Positions 26,311 through 36,162 of a DNA stretch of 64,000 bases are shown piece after piece. The position numbers were made by a program, and so were the translations under genes. Within the stretch, counting starts at the first letter, position 1. Each line of letters starts with the position of its first letter. The stretch is from Pseudomonas karstica. Lineage in GTDB: Bacteria > Pseudomonadota > Gammaproteobacteria > Pseudomonadales > Pseudomonadaceae. The stretch is taken from contig NZ_WLYI01000019.1 in assembly GCF_009707515.1 (NCBI RefSeq), positions 1 through 64,000 of the forward strand. The letters run 5' to 3'. Under the pieces are notes generated by a model, which was not told where the DNA came from, did no database searches, and was given only the letters and a program-made list of their open reading frames with translations.

Positions 26311-26715
26311 TCAGGCAAGTTCGTCCAGCAAGGCTAGTAGGATTTCGCGCTTTTCTGCCCCCAACTGGTCAATCAACTTCTGCTGCGCCGCCTCCCACGC
26401 AGGCAAGGCCGCGGCAAGCCGCTCATGACCTGTCTCGGTGAGCAACACCAGGCGATTGCGCAGGTCACCACCCTCGACCAACTGCACCAGGCCTTCGCCT
26501 TCCAGCACCCGTAGATTGCGCCCCAGTGTGCTGCGATCCAGGCCCATGGACTCGGCCAAGCTGGAAATACTCGGCTGATCCAGACGCTGCAAATTACACA
26601 GTAAAGAATACTGGGCGACGTTGATCCCGAAGCCGTCGAGAGCGCCGTCGTAATGCCTGCTGACGCCACGAGCGGCGCGACGCAGGTTGATACACAAACA
26701 TTGAGAGGCAAGCAT
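26311..26715 (-). CDS. MarR-family transcriptional regulator
   Basis: A 134-residue winged-helix regulator: INVAQYSLLCNLQRL, recognition helix region SMGLDRSTLGRNLRVLEGEGLV, and a short wing (GGDLRNRLVLLTETGHERL). Located directly upstream of the MFS transporter on the same strand. Palindromes before both genes suggest that it represses itself and the transporter. P. aeruginosa has the same pair next to the cobalamin cluster, as I recall. Ligand unknown. Confidence 0.9.
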   Translation of the reverse strand: MLASQCLCINLRRAARGVSRHYDGALDGFGINVAQYSLLCNLQRLDQPSISSLAESMGLDRSTLGRNLRVLEGEGLVQLVEGGDLRNRLVLLTETGHERLAAALPAWEAAQQKLIDQLGAEKREILLALLDELA

Positions 26716-26719
26716 GGAG

Positions 26720-26733
26720 CGTGTATATACCCG
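26720..26733. promoter_or_regulatory. Operator-like palindrome upstream of the MarR gene
   Basis: CGTGTATATACCCG, one base different from the site at 26274-26287 and only 5 bp from the MarR start codon. Confidence 0.6.
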
Positions 26734-26757
26734 CGATTAAGGAAATGCAAGAACCCG

Positions 26758-27486
26758 CTACAAGACCAGGCCGATCAACACCACTACTTCCAGCAACTCC
26801 AGCAGGGCTCCAGCCGTATCACCGGTGGTGCCGCCGAGTCGATTGACCATCAATTGCCGCAACCCGATAAAACACAGTGCCGCCAGCAACACTGCCAATC
26901 CGCCACTGAAACCACCGATCAACACACAGGCCAGGCCACTGAGGATCAGTACTTGTTGGCCGACAATTCTCGGCAAGTGATCCGACAACGCCTGGCCCAA
27001 ACCGCCGGCCCGCACGTAACGCGTGGTAAGAAACAACGCCAGCATCGAGCTGCGACCAATCAGCGGAGCCAGCACCAGGGCCGCACCGTTGTGCTGTTCG
27101 ATCAGCGCCACCAGGGCGGTGAACTTGAGCAGCAGCACCAAACCGAGAGTGACCACGGCAATCGGCCCGCTGCGGGGGTCTTTCATGATCGCCAGGGTGC
27201 GCTCACGGTCGCCAAAGCCGCCGAGCCAGGCATCGGCGCTGTCCGCTAGGCCGTCCAGGTGCAGACCACCGCTGAGCAGCACCCAAGCAGTCAGCAGCAG
27301 TGCGGCGTGCAATAGCAACGGTGCGCCCATCAACAGGGCGTTCAAGCCCCATAGCAGCAACCCGAACAACAGGCCCACCAGCGGATAAAACAGCAACGAG
27401 CGTCCCAACTCCTGGGGCTGCGGCATACCCGGCAAGCGAATCGGCAGGCTGCTGAGAAACTGCAGGGCAATCCAGAACGGCAACAT
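26758..27486 (-). CDS. cobS: Adenosylcobinamide-GDP ribazoletransferase
   Basis: A 242-residue inner-membrane enzyme that joins adenosylcobinamide-GDP to alpha-ribazole (or its phosphate) in the final assembly of cobalamin. It shows the CobS signature GGLHLDGLADSADAWLGGF (about 72-90) and MKDPRSGPIAVV, with several hydrophobic helices. It is the last gene of the leftward cobalamin operon, 2 nt after cobC. Also called cobV in Pseudomonas nomenclature. Confidence 0.95.
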   Translation of the reverse strand: MLPFWIALQFLSSLPIRLPGMPQPQELGRSLLFYPLVGLLFGLLLWGLNALLMGAPLLLHAALLLTAWVLLSGGLHLDGLADSADAWLGGFGDRERTLAIMKDPRSGPIAVVTLGLVLLLKFTALVALIEQHNGAALVLAPLIGRSSMLALFLTTRYVRAGGLGQALSDHLPRIVGQQVLILSGLACVLIGGFSGGLAVLLAALCFIGLRQLMVNRLGGTTGDTAGALLELLEVVVLIGLVL

Positions 27487-27488
27487 AG

Positions 27489-28064
27489 TCAGGTGCCTTC
27501 CCGCAAGATGCCTTCGGCGTCGATCTTAAGGCTGAACAAACAACCATGCCCGACCTCGACATTCAACAACTGTTCACGGGGCAGGCCACGAGCCTGGGCC
27601 AGCAACAAACGCATGACGCCGCCGTGACTGATCACCAACACTCGCTGGCCAGCATAGGCCTGATGCAAACGGGCGATGGCCGCCAGGACCCGCATGGAAA
27701 ACCCCGCGACCGGCTCCCCCTGTGGCGGAGTAAAACTGTAGGGGTCGGCCCAGAACAAGCCCAGTGCTTCAGATTGGGTTTGCATCAACTGTGCGGCGCT
27801 CTGCCCTTCCCACTCACCGAAATGCAGCTCTTGCAGGTCCTTTTCCAAGGTAACCGGCAAGTCCAGGCGCGCACCCAACTCATCAGCAAATCGCGCGCAA
27901 CGTTGCAGCGGCGAACTGACCAGGCGGTCCCAGGGCCCCTGCTCCACCACCGCCGCGCGCATCTGCTCCCAGCCCGTGGCAGTCAGCGCATCATCGAGGC
28001 TACCTCGCAAGCCACCGCCCAGTTCGGTTTCGCCGTGACGCAGCAGGTCCAGGTGCAACATCAT
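27489..28064 (-). CDS. cobC: Alpha-ribazole phosphatase
   Basis: A 191-residue histidine phosphatase (phosphoglycerate-mutase fold) with the [10 protein letters not shown] motif (8-17, catalytic His) and a second conserved His in [13 protein letters not shown]. It removes the phosphate from alpha-ribazole-5'-phosphate or the corresponding cobalamin phosphate. Its start overlaps the cobT stop by 4 nt (ATGA), and a second in-frame ATG follows immediately. Confidence 0.92.
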   Translation of the reverse strand: MMLHLDLLRHGETELGGGLRGSLDDALTATGWEQMRAAVVEQGPWDRLVSSPLQRCARFADELGARLDLPVTLEKDLQELHFGEWEGQSAAQLMQTQSEALGLFWADPYSFTPPQGEPVAGFSMRVLAAIARLHQAYAGQRVLVISHGGVMRLLLAQARGLPREQLLNVEVGHGCLFSLKIDAEGILREGT

Positions 28065-29116
28065 GCCGGACGGTCCGCCACTGCCGCTTCGGCAAAGGTC
28101 GCCATTTGTCCGTGCAGCGCGCAGGCCAGGCGCAACAACGGTACCGCCAACGCCGCGCCGCTGCCCTCGCCCAGACGCAGGCCCAGGTCCAGCAACGGTT
28201 CAGCACCGAGGCTTTGCAGCACTTGCCGATGGCCCTGCTCGGCCCCTCGATGGCCGAACAGCAGCCATTCGCGACACGCGGGATTCAGGCGCGTAGCCAC
28301 CAGGGCCGCGACGCTGCAGATAAAGCCGTCCACCAGCACCACAACCCCCGCTTGTGCGCAGGCCAGGTAGGCGCCCACCAGCGCTGCAATCTCGAAACCG
28401 CCAAGATTGAACAGCGTCTGCAACGCCTCACCGCGCTGCGCTGCGTGCAACGCCAAGGCCCGCTCGATCACCGCAACTTTGTGACTGACACCCTGGGCAT
28501 TCAAACCAGTGCCCGGCCCGGTCAGGTCACTGACCGGGCAGCCCAGCAATGCGCACGCCAGGGCGCTGGCTGCGGTGGTGTTGCCAATGCCCATCTCGCC
28601 GCCGATAAACAATTGCGCACCGCCCGCGATGGCGCGGCGCACGCTGTCACGGCCAGCGTCCAGGGCCAGTCGCCCCTGGGCTTGGGTCATCGCCGGGGCG
28701 TGGACGAAGTTGGCAGTGCCCGCACCGATATTCAGATGGCGCACGCCAGGAAGATTCAGCGACGGCGTGACGGTACCCAGATCGACCACTTCCAGTTGTG
28801 CATCCAACTGACGCGCCAGGACACTGACGGCCGCACCACCGGTGACGAAGTTATGCAGCATCTGCCCGGTGACTTCCTGGGGATACGCCGAAACGCCCTC
28901 AGCCACCACACCGTGATCACCGGCAAAGATAGCGATCCACACCCGATCAACGCAGGGTTTGACCTGCCCTTGCAAACCGGCCAACTGCACAGCCACGGCT
29001 TCCAGTTGACCGAGGGAGCCAGCGGGCTTGGTCAGTTGTTGTTGGCGCGCCTGGGCTTGTTCGCGCGCTTGGGCATCAATCGCCTTACAAGGGTTGAACC
29101 ACCAAGTGTCGGTCAT
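28061..29116 (-). CDS. cobT: Nicotinate-nucleotide-dimethylbenzimidazole phosphoribosyltransferase
   Basis: A 351-residue enzyme that transfers ribose phosphate from nicotinate mononucleotide to dimethylbenzimidazole, making alpha-ribazole-5'-phosphate. Signature segments are [35 protein letters not shown] and [17 protein letters not shown]. An upstream in-frame extension to 29176 exists, but ATG at 29116 overlaps the cobU stop by 4 nt, like the other junctions of the operon. Uses the base made by BluB, encoded in the same operon. Confidence 0.95.
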   Translation of the reverse strand: MTDTWWFNPCKAIDAQAREQAQARQQQLTKPAGSLGQLEAVAVQLAGLQGQVKPCVDRVWIAIFAGDHGVVAEGVSAYPQEVTGQMLHNFVTGGAAVSVLARQLDAQLEVVDLGTVTPSLNLPGVRHLNIGAGTANFVHAPAMTQAQGRLALDAGRDSVRRAIAGGAQLFIGGEMGIGNTTAASALACALLGCPVSDLTGPGTGLNAQGVSHKVAVIERALALHAAQRGEALQTLFNLGGFEIAALVGAYLACAQAGVVVLVDGFICSVAALVATRLNPACREWLLFGHRGAEQGHRQVLQSLGAEPLLDLGLRLGEGSGAALAVPLLRLACALHGQMATFAEAAVADRPA

Positions 29117-29634
29117 AACGCAATACCTTTCAAAGTCAGGGGCAGGCCGGCAACGGTCAAGACAACACGCTGACAACGCTCGGCCAGGGCTTGATGCAAC
29201 CAGCCAGCTTCATCGACATAACGGCGAGTCAATTCGCCCATCGGCACGACACCCAGACCGGTCTCGTTGCTGACAAAAATGATTTCACCCGGCAGGGTCG
29301 CCAGGGTTTGTAGCAGGGTTTCACGCTCTTCGGTGAGACGCTCAGCATCTTCGAGCATCAACAGGTTGGTGAGCCACAGGGTCAAGCAGTCGACCAGCAG
29401 GCAACGATTGGGGGCGGCGTTTTCTTGTAGGATTCGGGCCAGCTCAACGGGCTCTTCGATCAGGCCCCACTCGGCTGGGCGGCGCTGGCGGTGATGGATT
29501 ATCCGCTCATTCATTTCGCCGTCCAGGGGTTGGCTGGTGGCGATATAGGTCACTGGCAGGGTGCTGTCGGTGGCGAGTTTTTCTGCCAGGCGGCTTTTGC
29601 CGGAACGGGCGCCGCCAAGGATCAGTTGCAGCAT
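29113..29634 (-). CDS. cobU: Adenosylcobinamide kinase / adenosylcobinamide-phosphate guanylyltransferase
   Basis: A 173-residue bifunctional enzyme that phosphorylates adenosylcobinamide and then transfers GMP from GTP. The P-loop GGARSGKS (7-14) and the family motifs [16 protein letters not shown] with HHRQRRP are present, as is the [11 protein letters not shown] segment. It is called cobP in Pseudomonas nomenclature. Separated from cobQ upstream by 121 bp that contain a degenerate REP copy, the only real gap in the operon. Confidence 0.95.
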   Translation of the reverse strand: MLQLILGGARSGKSRLAEKLATDSTLPVTYIATSQPLDGEMNERIIHHRQRRPAEWGLIEEPVELARILQENAAPNRCLLVDCLTLWLTNLLMLEDAERLTEERETLLQTLATLPGEIIFVSNETGLGVVPMGELTRRYVDEAGWLHQALAERCQRVVLTVAGLPLTLKGIAL

Positions 29635-29667
29635 GCTTAAAACCTCAAAATGGCGGGGCTGCTGGCG

Positions 29668-29697
29668 CTATTGCAAGCAAGCCAGCTCCCACATTGG
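29668..29697. repeat. Degenerate REP-family copy within the cob operon
   Basis: A ctattgcaagcaagccagctcccacattgg-type sequence related to the copy at 33748-33775. It fills most of the cobQ-cobU gap and may cap the upstream part of the transcript. Confidence 0.5.
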
Positions 29698-29755
29698 ACC
29701 CTGTTCGGCCGAACAGCTCAATCATGTGCTGGAGACACAATACACAGCGCAAATA

Positions 29756-31207
29756 TCAGACCCCACACAGTTCCCGTAACAATCCAGTGTCCAAATGCCG
29801 CTCCACCAAATCCGCCAACCGCTCAATATCCCGCTCACGCAAGGCGTGATAATCCACCTCCTGCACATCCTCCAAGCCGGCCCAACGCAACAACGCACTG
29901 CACGCCGCCGGGGTTTCAAACAGTCCATGCAGATAAGTGCCAAGAATCTGCCCATCATCACTTTGGGCACCATCACTGCGGCCATCATCCAGCCTCACCA
30001 CCGGCCGCTCCAAAGCACTGCCGCGAGTCACGCCGGCGTGGATTTCATAGCCACTCACAGCGGCATCCTCCAGCACCAACCGCCCACACACATTACGCAG
30101 TTGCTTCTCTTCTTCCAGAGTCGTATCAAACGCCAGCAACCCCAGTCCTTCACTGGAGCCCGAGGACCCTTCCAGCCCCAACGGGTCATGCACCTGCTCA
30201 CCGAGCATCTGCAACCCACCACAAATTCCCAACACCTTGCCGCCATACCGTAAGTGCCGGGCAATCGCCGTGTCCCAACCATTGGCCCGCAGATAGGCCA
30301 AGTCACTGCGCACACTTTTCGACCCCGGCAAGATAATCAGATCCGCCGCGGGAATCCCCTGCCCCGGCCCGACAAACTGCAAATCCACTTGGGGATGCAG
30401 CCGCAGCGGATCAAAGTCCGTGTGGTTGCTGATACGCGGCAACACCGGCACCACCACCTTGAGCACTTGCGCCGCCTTATCGATCTGACGCTGATCGATC
30501 CCGTCCTCAGCCTCCAGGTGCAGGTCCATCACATAAGGCAAGACCCCCACCACCGGTTTTCCGGTCCGGGCTTCCAGCCAGTCGAGTCCCGGTTGCAGCA
30601 AGGCAATATCGCCACGAAAGCGATTGATGATGAAACCCTTGACCCGCGCCTGCTCCGAAGGCGACAGCAGTTCCAGCGTCCCCACCAGATGGGCGAAAAC
30701 ACCGCCACGGTTGATATCGGCGATCAGCAATACCGGGCAATCCACCGCTTCGGCGAAGCCCATATTGGCAATGTCATTGGCCCGCAGATTGATCTCTGCC
30801 GGCGAGCCCGCACCTTCGACCACGACCACCGGATACGCCGCACTCAAACGCTCATGGGAGGCCAGTACAGCCTGCATGGCGATGGCTTTGTAGTCGTGAT
30901 AGGCCACGGCGTTCATGGTGGTGACGGCACGACCATGAATGATCACCTGGGAGCCGGTATCACTGTTGGGTTTGAGCAGGACCGGGTTCATGTCGGTATG
31001 AGGCGCCAGGTTCGCCGCCTGGGCCTGGACCGCCTGCGCCCGGCCAATCTCGCCGCCCTCGGCGGTGACAGCGCTGTTGAGCGCCATGTTCTGTGGTTTG
31101 AACGGCACCACCGCCACCCCCTGGCGCACCAGCCAGCGGCACAGCGCGGTCACCAGGGTGCTTTTGCCAGCATCGGACGTGGTGCCCTGCACCATCAAGG
31201 TACTCAT
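29756..31207 (-). CDS. cobQ: Cobyric acid synthase
   Basis: A 483-residue glutamine-dependent amidotransferase that amidates four carboxyl groups of adenosylcobyrinic acid a,c-diamide. It starts with an ATP-binding domain ([15 protein letters not shown]) and ends with a class I glutamine amidotransferase-like domain carrying the nucleophile segment [11 protein letters not shown] and the later YEIHAG. The frame extends to 31252, but ATG at 31207 overlaps the cobD stop by 4 nt and begins at the conserved P-loop strand. Confidence 0.96.
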   Translation of the reverse strand: MSTLMVQGTTSDAGKSTLVTALCRWLVRQGVAVVPFKPQNMALNSAVTAEGGEIGRAQAVQAQAANLAPHTDMNPVLLKPNSDTGSQVIIHGRAVTTMNAVAYHDYKAIAMQAVLASHERLSAAYPVVVVEGAGSPAEINLRANDIANMGFAEAVDCPVLLIADINRGGVFAHLVGTLELLSPSEQARVKGFIINRFRGDIALLQPGLDWLEARTGKPVVGVLPYVMDLHLEAEDGIDQRQIDKAAQVLKVVVPVLPRISNHTDFDPLRLHPQVDLQFVGPGQGIPAADLIILPGSKSVRSDLAYLRANGWDTAIARHLRYGGKVLGICGGLQMLGEQVHDPLGLEGSSGSSEGLGLLAFDTTLEEEKQLRNVCGRLVLEDAAVSGYEIHAGVTRGSALERPVVRLDDGRSDGAQSDDGQILGTYLHGLFETPAACSALLRWAGLEDVQEVDYHALRERDIERLADLVERHLDTGLLRELCGV

Positions 31208-32193
31208 AAGTCTTCCTTGTAGGCGATCAAGGCCTGTTCCAGCCGCAGCCAATCAGCGTCGACTCCCGGCAGGCCGAAACGCAGGCTGCTGTCGTGGATA
31301 AACAAACGCAGCAAGATGCCGCGCCGGGCCATGAATTCGTGCAAATGCTCGGCACGCTCGCTGACCAGCCACTGGAATAAGTCGCAGCCGCCCTGGGGCT
31401 GCAGGTCGAAACGCTGCAACAATTCGAACAGGCGCCGGCTGGCATTGGTGCAGCGCAACCGCTGCCGGGTGTGACCGGCCTGATCCCCCAGGCAGGCCTG
31501 GCCCAGCACCCGCGTCGGCCCGCTGACGGCCCACGGGCCGACCTGCTCGGCAAGCAGTTTGAGCAATTTGCGCTCGGCCAGGACAAAACCCAGCCGCACG
31601 CCGGCCAGGCCGAAAAACTTGCCGAACGAACGCAACACGACCAGCCCCACCTGATGGGTCTGGTCCGCCAGGCTCAGTTGCGGGGTGTTATCCATGAAGG
31701 CTTCGTCCACCACCAGCCAGCCACCGCGTTCGGCGAGCCGTGCGTGCCAGTCCAGCAGGCGTTGCGGGCTCAGGCTCAAGCCAGTGGGGTTGTTGGGGTT
31801 GACGACAACCAACACATCGAGGCTGTCGAGAAAGAAGTCGACTTCCTGTTCCAGCACTTCACGGACGATGTGACCGGCGCGGCGCCAGGCCTGCGCATGC
31901 TCGGCATAACACGGCGACAGCACGCCAACCTTGCCCGTGCGACGCAAGCGCGGCAACAGTTGGATCGCCGCCTGGGAACCGGGCACCGCCAGCACCTGGG
32001 CGGCGCCGTAGTACTCACAGGCAGCCTGTTCCAGGCCGTCGTCGGTCTCGGGCAGGCGCGCCCAGGCCCGCAGCGGGATGTCGGGAATCGCAAAGGCCCA
32101 GGGTGCCAGGCCACTGGACAGGTCCAGCCAATCGGCTTGCGGGATGCCGTACTGCAAGGCTGCCTTGCCCAGCCGGCCACCGTGCTCAAGCAT
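31204..32193 (-). CDS. cobD: Threonine-phosphate decarboxylase
   Basis: A 329-residue class I/II PLP enzyme that makes aminopropanol phosphate, the linker arm of cobalamin. PLP-fold elements are [19 protein letters not shown], and the Schiff-base lysine in [17 protein letters not shown]. The name follows Salmonella (CobD); in Pseudomonas denitrificans the equivalent gene is cobC. Overlaps cbiB by 8 nt and cobQ by 4 nt. Confidence 0.93.
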   Translation of the reverse strand: MLEHGGRLGKAALQYGIPQADWLDLSSGLAPWAFAIPDIPLRAWARLPETDDGLEQAACEYYGAAQVLAVPGSQAAIQLLPRLRRTGKVGVLSPCYAEHAQAWRRAGHIVREVLEQEVDFFLDSLDVLVVVNPNNPTGLSLSPQRLLDWHARLAERGGWLVVDEAFMDNTPQLSLADQTHQVGLVVLRSFGKFFGLAGVRLGFVLAERKLLKLLAEQVGPWAVSGPTRVLGQACLGDQAGHTRQRLRCTNASRRLFELLQRFDLQPQGGCDLFQWLVSERAEHLHEFMARRGILLRLFIHDSSLRFGLPGVDADWLRLEQALIAYKEDL

Positions 32194-33094
32194 AAAATTG
32201 CGCCCCCGCGCACAGCATCAGCAACCACAGCCACACCCCGCGCTGCACCAGTTGCCAACCACGGTCGATGGAATCGGCATCTGCCGGCGCACCCTCACCC
32301 AACTGCGCACGCGGGTGCAGCTCGCCGTGGTAAACCGCCGCGCCACCCAATTCGACACCGAGTGCACCAGCACCAGCGGCCATGACCGGGCCCGCATTGG
32401 GACTGTCCCAGGTCGAACCCTGGGTACGCCAGCACTTGAGGGCCAATCGGGTCTTGCCCAACAACGCGTAAGTCAGGGCCACCAACCGCGCAGGCACATA
32501 ATTCAGCACATCGTCGATCTTCGCGGCAGCCCAGCCGAAGCGCTCAAAGCGTTCATTACGATAACCCCACATGGCGTCCAGGGTGTTGCTCAGTCGGTAG
32601 AGCACTACGCCCGGCACACCGGCGACGACAAACCAGAACAGCGCGGCGAACACCGCATCGCTGCCGTTTTCCAGTACCGACTCGGTGGCGGCGCGGGCGA
32701 CTTCGGTGCGGTCCAGTTCGCGGGTTTCGCGACTGACCAGATAGCCGACCCGCTTGCGCGCCTCCTCAAGGTCATCGTTGCGCAGGGCCTGGGCCACTGG
32801 CGCCACATGTTCTCCCAGGCTGCGCATGCCAAGGGCGCAATACAGCGCGAGGACTTCAATCACCCAGCCCACGTAAGGCGCCCACGACAAGGCCGTCGCC
32901 AACAAGGTCAGTGGGATGACCGCGATCACCCATGCGGTGACACCATGACTGCGCCAGCCACGGCCCGCGGAGTTGAAGCGTTGCTCGATACGCCCGGCAA
33001 AATTACCGAACGCCACCAGCGGATGCCAGCGCCTGGGTTCACCCAGCAGCACATCCAGCGCCACGGCAGCGACACTCAACAAGGCCACACTCAT
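32186..33094 (-). CDS. cbiB: Adenosylcobinamide-phosphate synthase
   Basis: A 302-residue inner-membrane protein that attaches the aminopropanol arm to cobyric acid. CbiB signatures are [15 protein letters not shown], the [33 protein letters not shown] central region, and [21 protein letters not shown]. An in-frame TTG lies upstream, but ATG at 33094 overlaps the bluB stop (ATGA). Also named cobD in Pseudomonas nomenclature. Confidence 0.94.
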   Translation of the reverse strand: MSVALLSVAAVALDVLLGEPRRWHPLVAFGNFAGRIEQRFNSAGRGWRSHGVTAWVIAVIPLTLLATALSWAPYVGWVIEVLALYCALGMRSLGEHVAPVAQALRNDDLEEARKRVGYLVSRETRELDRTEVARAATESVLENGSDAVFAALFWFVVAGVPGVVLYRLSNTLDAMWGYRNERFERFGWAAAKIDDVLNYVPARLVALTYALLGKTRLALKCWRTQGSTWDSPNAGPVMAAGAGALGVELGGAAVYHGELHPRAQLGEGAPADADSIDRGWQLVQRGVWLWLLMLCAGAQFYA

Positions 33095-33741
33095 TGATTC
33101 ACTCCCCAATAATTTTCATACAGCATGTCGCTCAATGGACGCGGTTCGGTCCAGCCTTCGAGCTGCAACATCGGGGCCGGGTAAAACTCGCTGACGGGCC
33201 CCAGGCACAACACCGCCAGTGGTTTGGCGCCAGGCGGCAAACCCAGCAGATCAGCCAGGGCCTGGGGCTCGAACAAAGAGACCCACCCCATGCCCAGCCC
33301 CTCGACCCGGGCGGCCAGCCATAGATTCTGGATGGCACAGGACAAGGATGCCATGTCCATTTCCGGCAGGGTGCGGCGGCCAAAGATATGCCGTTCGCGA
33401 TCGTCCATCAGCGCCGCCACCAACACCTCGGCGCAGTCGTTAATGCCTTCGACCTTGAGCCTCATGAACTGGTCGGAGCGCTCGCCCAGCGCTTGGGCGG
33501 TGCGAACCCGTTCTTCTTCCACCAATTGTTGAATCTGCCCTCGCAGGTTACGGTCGCTGATGCGGATAAATCGCCAGGGTTGCATCAGGCCGACGCTGGG
33601 GGCCTGGTGGGCGGCTTGCAGCAAGCGTTGCAGCAGTTCGGGGGCGACACTGCCGCCGCTGAAGTGACGCATGTCACGGCGTTCGGCAATGGCACGATAG
33701 ACAGCCTGGCGGTCAGCCGGGGGGAAAGCGTTGTCTGTCAT
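33091..33741 (-). CDS. bluB: 5,6-dimethylbenzimidazole synthase
   Basis: A 216-residue nitroreductase-fold flavoenzyme that cannibalises FMN to make the lower ligand of cobalamin under aerobic conditions. Visible family elements: [10 protein letters not shown] near the N-terminus, [17 protein letters not shown] (FMN site, typical of BluB) and [22 protein letters not shown]. Its start overlaps the cobB stop by 4 nt. Its presence in the operon implies aerobic, self-sufficient lower-ligand synthesis. Confidence 0.95.
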   Translation of the reverse strand: MTDNAFPPADRQAVYRAIAERRDMRHFSGGSVAPELLQRLLQAAHQAPSVGLMQPWRFIRISDRNLRGQIQQLVEEERVRTAQALGERSDQFMRLKVEGINDCAEVLVAALMDDRERHIFGRRTLPEMDMASLSCAIQNLWLAARVEGLGMGWVSLFEPQALADLLGLPPGAKPLAVLCLGPVSEFYPAPMLQLEGWTEPRPLSDMLYENYWGVNQ

Positions 33742-35129
33742 GGCCTCATCGCGGGCAAGCCCGCTCCCACATTGGATTGGGTTGGTCCATCAATTGGGGG
33801 CTCACACACATCAACTGCGATAGCGATCTTACGGTCCGGTGCAAACAGTGCAGCCACCGCTGAGGGGTTGGACGGAAAGTAAAAGTGCACATAAGAAGCG
33901 GTCATCCGTCCCTGCCGATAAACTGCCTCGGTACCACGCCCGCCATTGGGGCTCAGGCCCCGGGCAATCGGCTGCCATTGGGTCGTGGTCAGGGAATGAT
34001 GGTAGGTGTGACCGCGCAACAGGCCCTCAGGCAGCTCGACGTTCTGCAAGGCCAGGGCCGCCAGGCGTTTTTGCATCACGGCATCGCCCTGGAGCAAGCC
34101 GACCAGTTCGGCGCGAGTGCCATCGACATCGGTCAGAGAGTCCAGCAGATAGAGCATGCCGCCACATTCGGCCAATAACGGTTTGCCAGCGGCGTGATGG
34201 GCACGGATCGCAACCAACATCGTGGTGTTTTCCGCCAGTGCCTGATGATGCAGCTCCGGGTAACCGCCGGGCAGGTACAGGCTGTCTGCCTCTGGCAACT
34301 CTCGATCGTGGAGCGGCGAGAAGAAGCGCAACTGGGCACCCATCGCCCGCAGCAGATCGAGGCTGGCGCCGTAAGTGAAGGCGAAGGCTTCATCACGGGC
34401 CACGGCAATACGCACACCGGCCAGCAACGGCTCCGCCTCTATCACCTGTGGCGCGGCGAACTCCACCGGCGGTGGCAGCGCGACCTCACAACTGCTACCC
34501 AAGGCCTGGGCGGCCGCATCCAGGCGCAGGTCCAGGTCATTCAGCTCACTGGCTTGCACCAGGCCCAAATGGCGGCTGGGCAGCTCGATACCCGTTTCTC
34601 GGGACAACGCGCCATACCAACGTAGCCCCTCGGTGAGGCTACCCTCCAACAGTTGTGCGTGACGCAAGGTGCCAACACGGTTGGCCAATACCCCGGCGAA
34701 CGGCAAATCTGGTTGATAACGCGCCAACCCCAACGCCAGGGCCCCAAAGGTCTGGGCCATGGCTGTACCGTCGATTACCGCCAGTACTGGCACACCAAAG
34801 TGCCGCGCCAGGTCGGCGCTGGAAGGCGTGCCGTCGAACAGGCCCATGACACCTTCAATCAGGATCAGGTCGGCCTCCCCTGCCGCTTCCCAGAGCAACC
34901 GGCGACTTTCCTGCTCGCCGACCATCCACATGTCCAATTGATAGACCGGCGCACCACTGGCGCGTTCATGAATCATCGGGTCGAGAAAGTCCGGGCCGCA
35001 CTTGAACACCCGCACCTTGCGTCCCTGGTTACGGTGCAAACGGGCCAACGCGGCGGTAACCGTGGTTTTACCCTGGCCGGACGCCGGTGCGGCGATAAGG
35101 ACCGCAGGACAGTGACGGGGTTGATTCAT
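33738..35129 (-). CDS. cobB: Cobyrinic acid a,c-diamide synthase
   Basis: A 463-residue amidotransferase that amidates the a and c side chains of (hydrogeno)cobyrinic acid. An ATP-binding domain (IAAPASGQGKTTVTAALARLH) is followed by a glutamine amidotransferase domain with the nucleophile segment LLAECGGMLYL. The frame runs to 35228, but the conserved protein starts at the ATG at 35129. The last 12 residues ([12 protein letters not shown]) are encoded by a REP element, so the native C-terminus has been replaced or extended, and the REP also carries the junction with bluB. Confidence 0.95.
   Translation of the reverse strand: MNQPRHCPAVLIAAPASGQGKTTVTAALARLHRNQGRKVRVFKCGPDFLDPMIHERASGAPVYQLDMWMVGEQESRRLLWEAAGEADLILIEGVMGLFDGTPSSADLARHFGVPVLAVIDGTAMAQTFGALALGLARYQPDLPFAGVLANRVGTLRHAQLLEGSLTEGLRWYGALSRETGIELPSRHLGLVQASELNDLDLRLDAAAQALGSSCEVALPPPVEFAAPQVIEAEPLLAGVRIAVARDEAFAFTYGASLDLLRAMGAQLRFFSPLHDRELPEADSLYLPGGYPELHHQALAENTTMLVAIRAHHAAGKPLLAECGGMLYLLDSLTDVDGTRAELVGLLQGDAVMQKRLAALALQNVELPEGLLRGHTYHHSLTTTQWQPIARGLSPNGGRGTEAVYRQGRMTASYVHFYFPSNPSAVAALFAPDRKIAIAVDVCEPPIDGPTQSNVGAGLPAMRP
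33748..33775. repeat. REP element encoding the C-terminus of CobB
   Basis: atcgcgggcaagcccgctcc plus cacattgg is a classic Pseudomonas REP core with an internal GCGGGCaaGCCCGC palindrome. It lies inside the reading frame of cobB, just upstream of the bluB start codon. Confidence 0.8.
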
Positions 35130-35139
35130 GCTTGGTAAC

Positions 35140-35751
35140 TCACAGCTCGATGCCCTTCTGTGCCTTGATTCCGGCTTGGAACGCGTGCTTGAGCATGCCC
35201 ATTTCCGTGACGGTGTCGGCCATTTCAATCAGTTCCGGCTTGGCACCGCGACCGGTGACCAACACATGCTGCATCGGCGGACGGGCTTGCAGGTCGCTGA
35301 GTACCCGATCCAGGTCGAGGTAGCCATGCTTGAGCGCGATGTTCAGCTCATCCAGCACCACCAGGCCAATGGAAGCATCCTGGAGCATTTCCCGGGACAC
35401 CACCCAGGCGGCTTCGGCCGCCGCGATGTCGCGCTGGCGGTCCTGGGTTTCCCAAGTGAAACCCTCGCCCATTACATGGAACCGCACCTGTTCAGGGAAA
35501 CGACGGAAAAACAACTCCTCGCCAGTACTGTTGCGCCCCTTGATGAACTGCACCACACCGCACTGCATGCCGTGGCCCAGGGCCCGGGCAAGCATGCCAA
35601 AGGCCGAGCTGCTCTTGCCTTTGCCGTTGCCGGTCAGCACCAGCAGCAATCCGCACTCGTTCGGTGAATGGGCAATGCGCTCATCGATCAGCGCTTTTTT
35701 ACGCAGCATACGCGCCAGATGGCGTTCGTCACGATCGGGGGAATCAGTCAT
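35140..35751 (-). CDS. cobO: Cob(I)yrinic acid a,c-diamide adenosyltransferase
   Basis: A 203-residue CobA/BtuR-type adenosyltransferase that forms the Co-C bond with ATP. It shows the P-loop TGNGKGKSSSAFGMLARALGH, the QFIKGRN segment, and LVVLDELNIALKHGYLD. The open frame extends upstream to 35937 through the riboswitch, which cannot be coding; the ATG at 35751 has GGAG upstream and gives the family length. First gene of the cobalamin operon, 10 nt before cobB. Confidence 0.96.
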   Translation of the reverse strand: MTDSPDRDERHLARMLRKKALIDERIAHSPNECGLLLVLTGNGKGKSSSAFGMLARALGHGMQCGVVQFIKGRNSTGEELFFRRFPEQVRFHVMGEGFTWETQDRQRDIAAAEAAWVVSREMLQDASIGLVVLDELNIALKHGYLDLDRVLSDLQARPPMQHVLVTGRGAKPELIEMADTVTEMGMLKHAFQAGIKAQKGIEL

Positions 35752-35842
35752 GGCAGCTCTCCGTTGGGGCTGGACAAAAACGGCGGGCAGGAAAAGACAA
35801 AACAGACAGCCAAGCATCGCCCACCGTGATGCTGTTGGATGA

Positions 35843-36047
35843 ATCAGGCCGGTCTCCGGGCTCATGAGCGACTCTACAGTCAGCGGCGCGCCTTCCCATA
35901 TCGCGGGGCGATACAGTGGCAAAAACACCGTTTTCACTCATTTACCGTTGCGGGGGCAGCGCCGGGATCGTGGTGTCACTGTCGAAAAATGCACTCACTC
36001 ACCGGCTTCCCTGTTTCACTCTGTCGACGCGCACGCCACAGAGCACC
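35843..36047 (-). promoter_or_regulatory. Cobalamin riboswitch
   Basis: Read on the minus strand, the conserved AdoCbl aptamer segments appear in order: GGTGCTCTGTGGC, GTGAAACAGGGAAGCCGGTG, GCTGCCCCCGCAACGGTAA, CCACTG, GGGAAGG, and the B12-box-like end GAGCCCGGAGACCGGCCTG. The length of about 205 nt is typical. It sits about 90 nt before cobO. A small stem GCATC...GATGC (35815-35833) lies between aptamer and start codon and could belong to the expression platform. High cobalamin is expected to shut down the operon. Confidence 0.95.
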
Positions 36048-36162
36048 TGAAACAAGCGGCGAAGGTTAGTGGGTTGGGGGTAGAGCGTCAATTAAAGCCG
36101 TCCGCGCGCTTGAACCATCGAGCCGCTACGCTCCTCTCATCACAGGTATCAAGGAGAAAACC

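Noticed and set aside
35752..35937. N-terminal extension of cobO to 35937
   Set aside because: The extension runs through the cobalamin riboswitch; the ATG at 35751 gives the family length.
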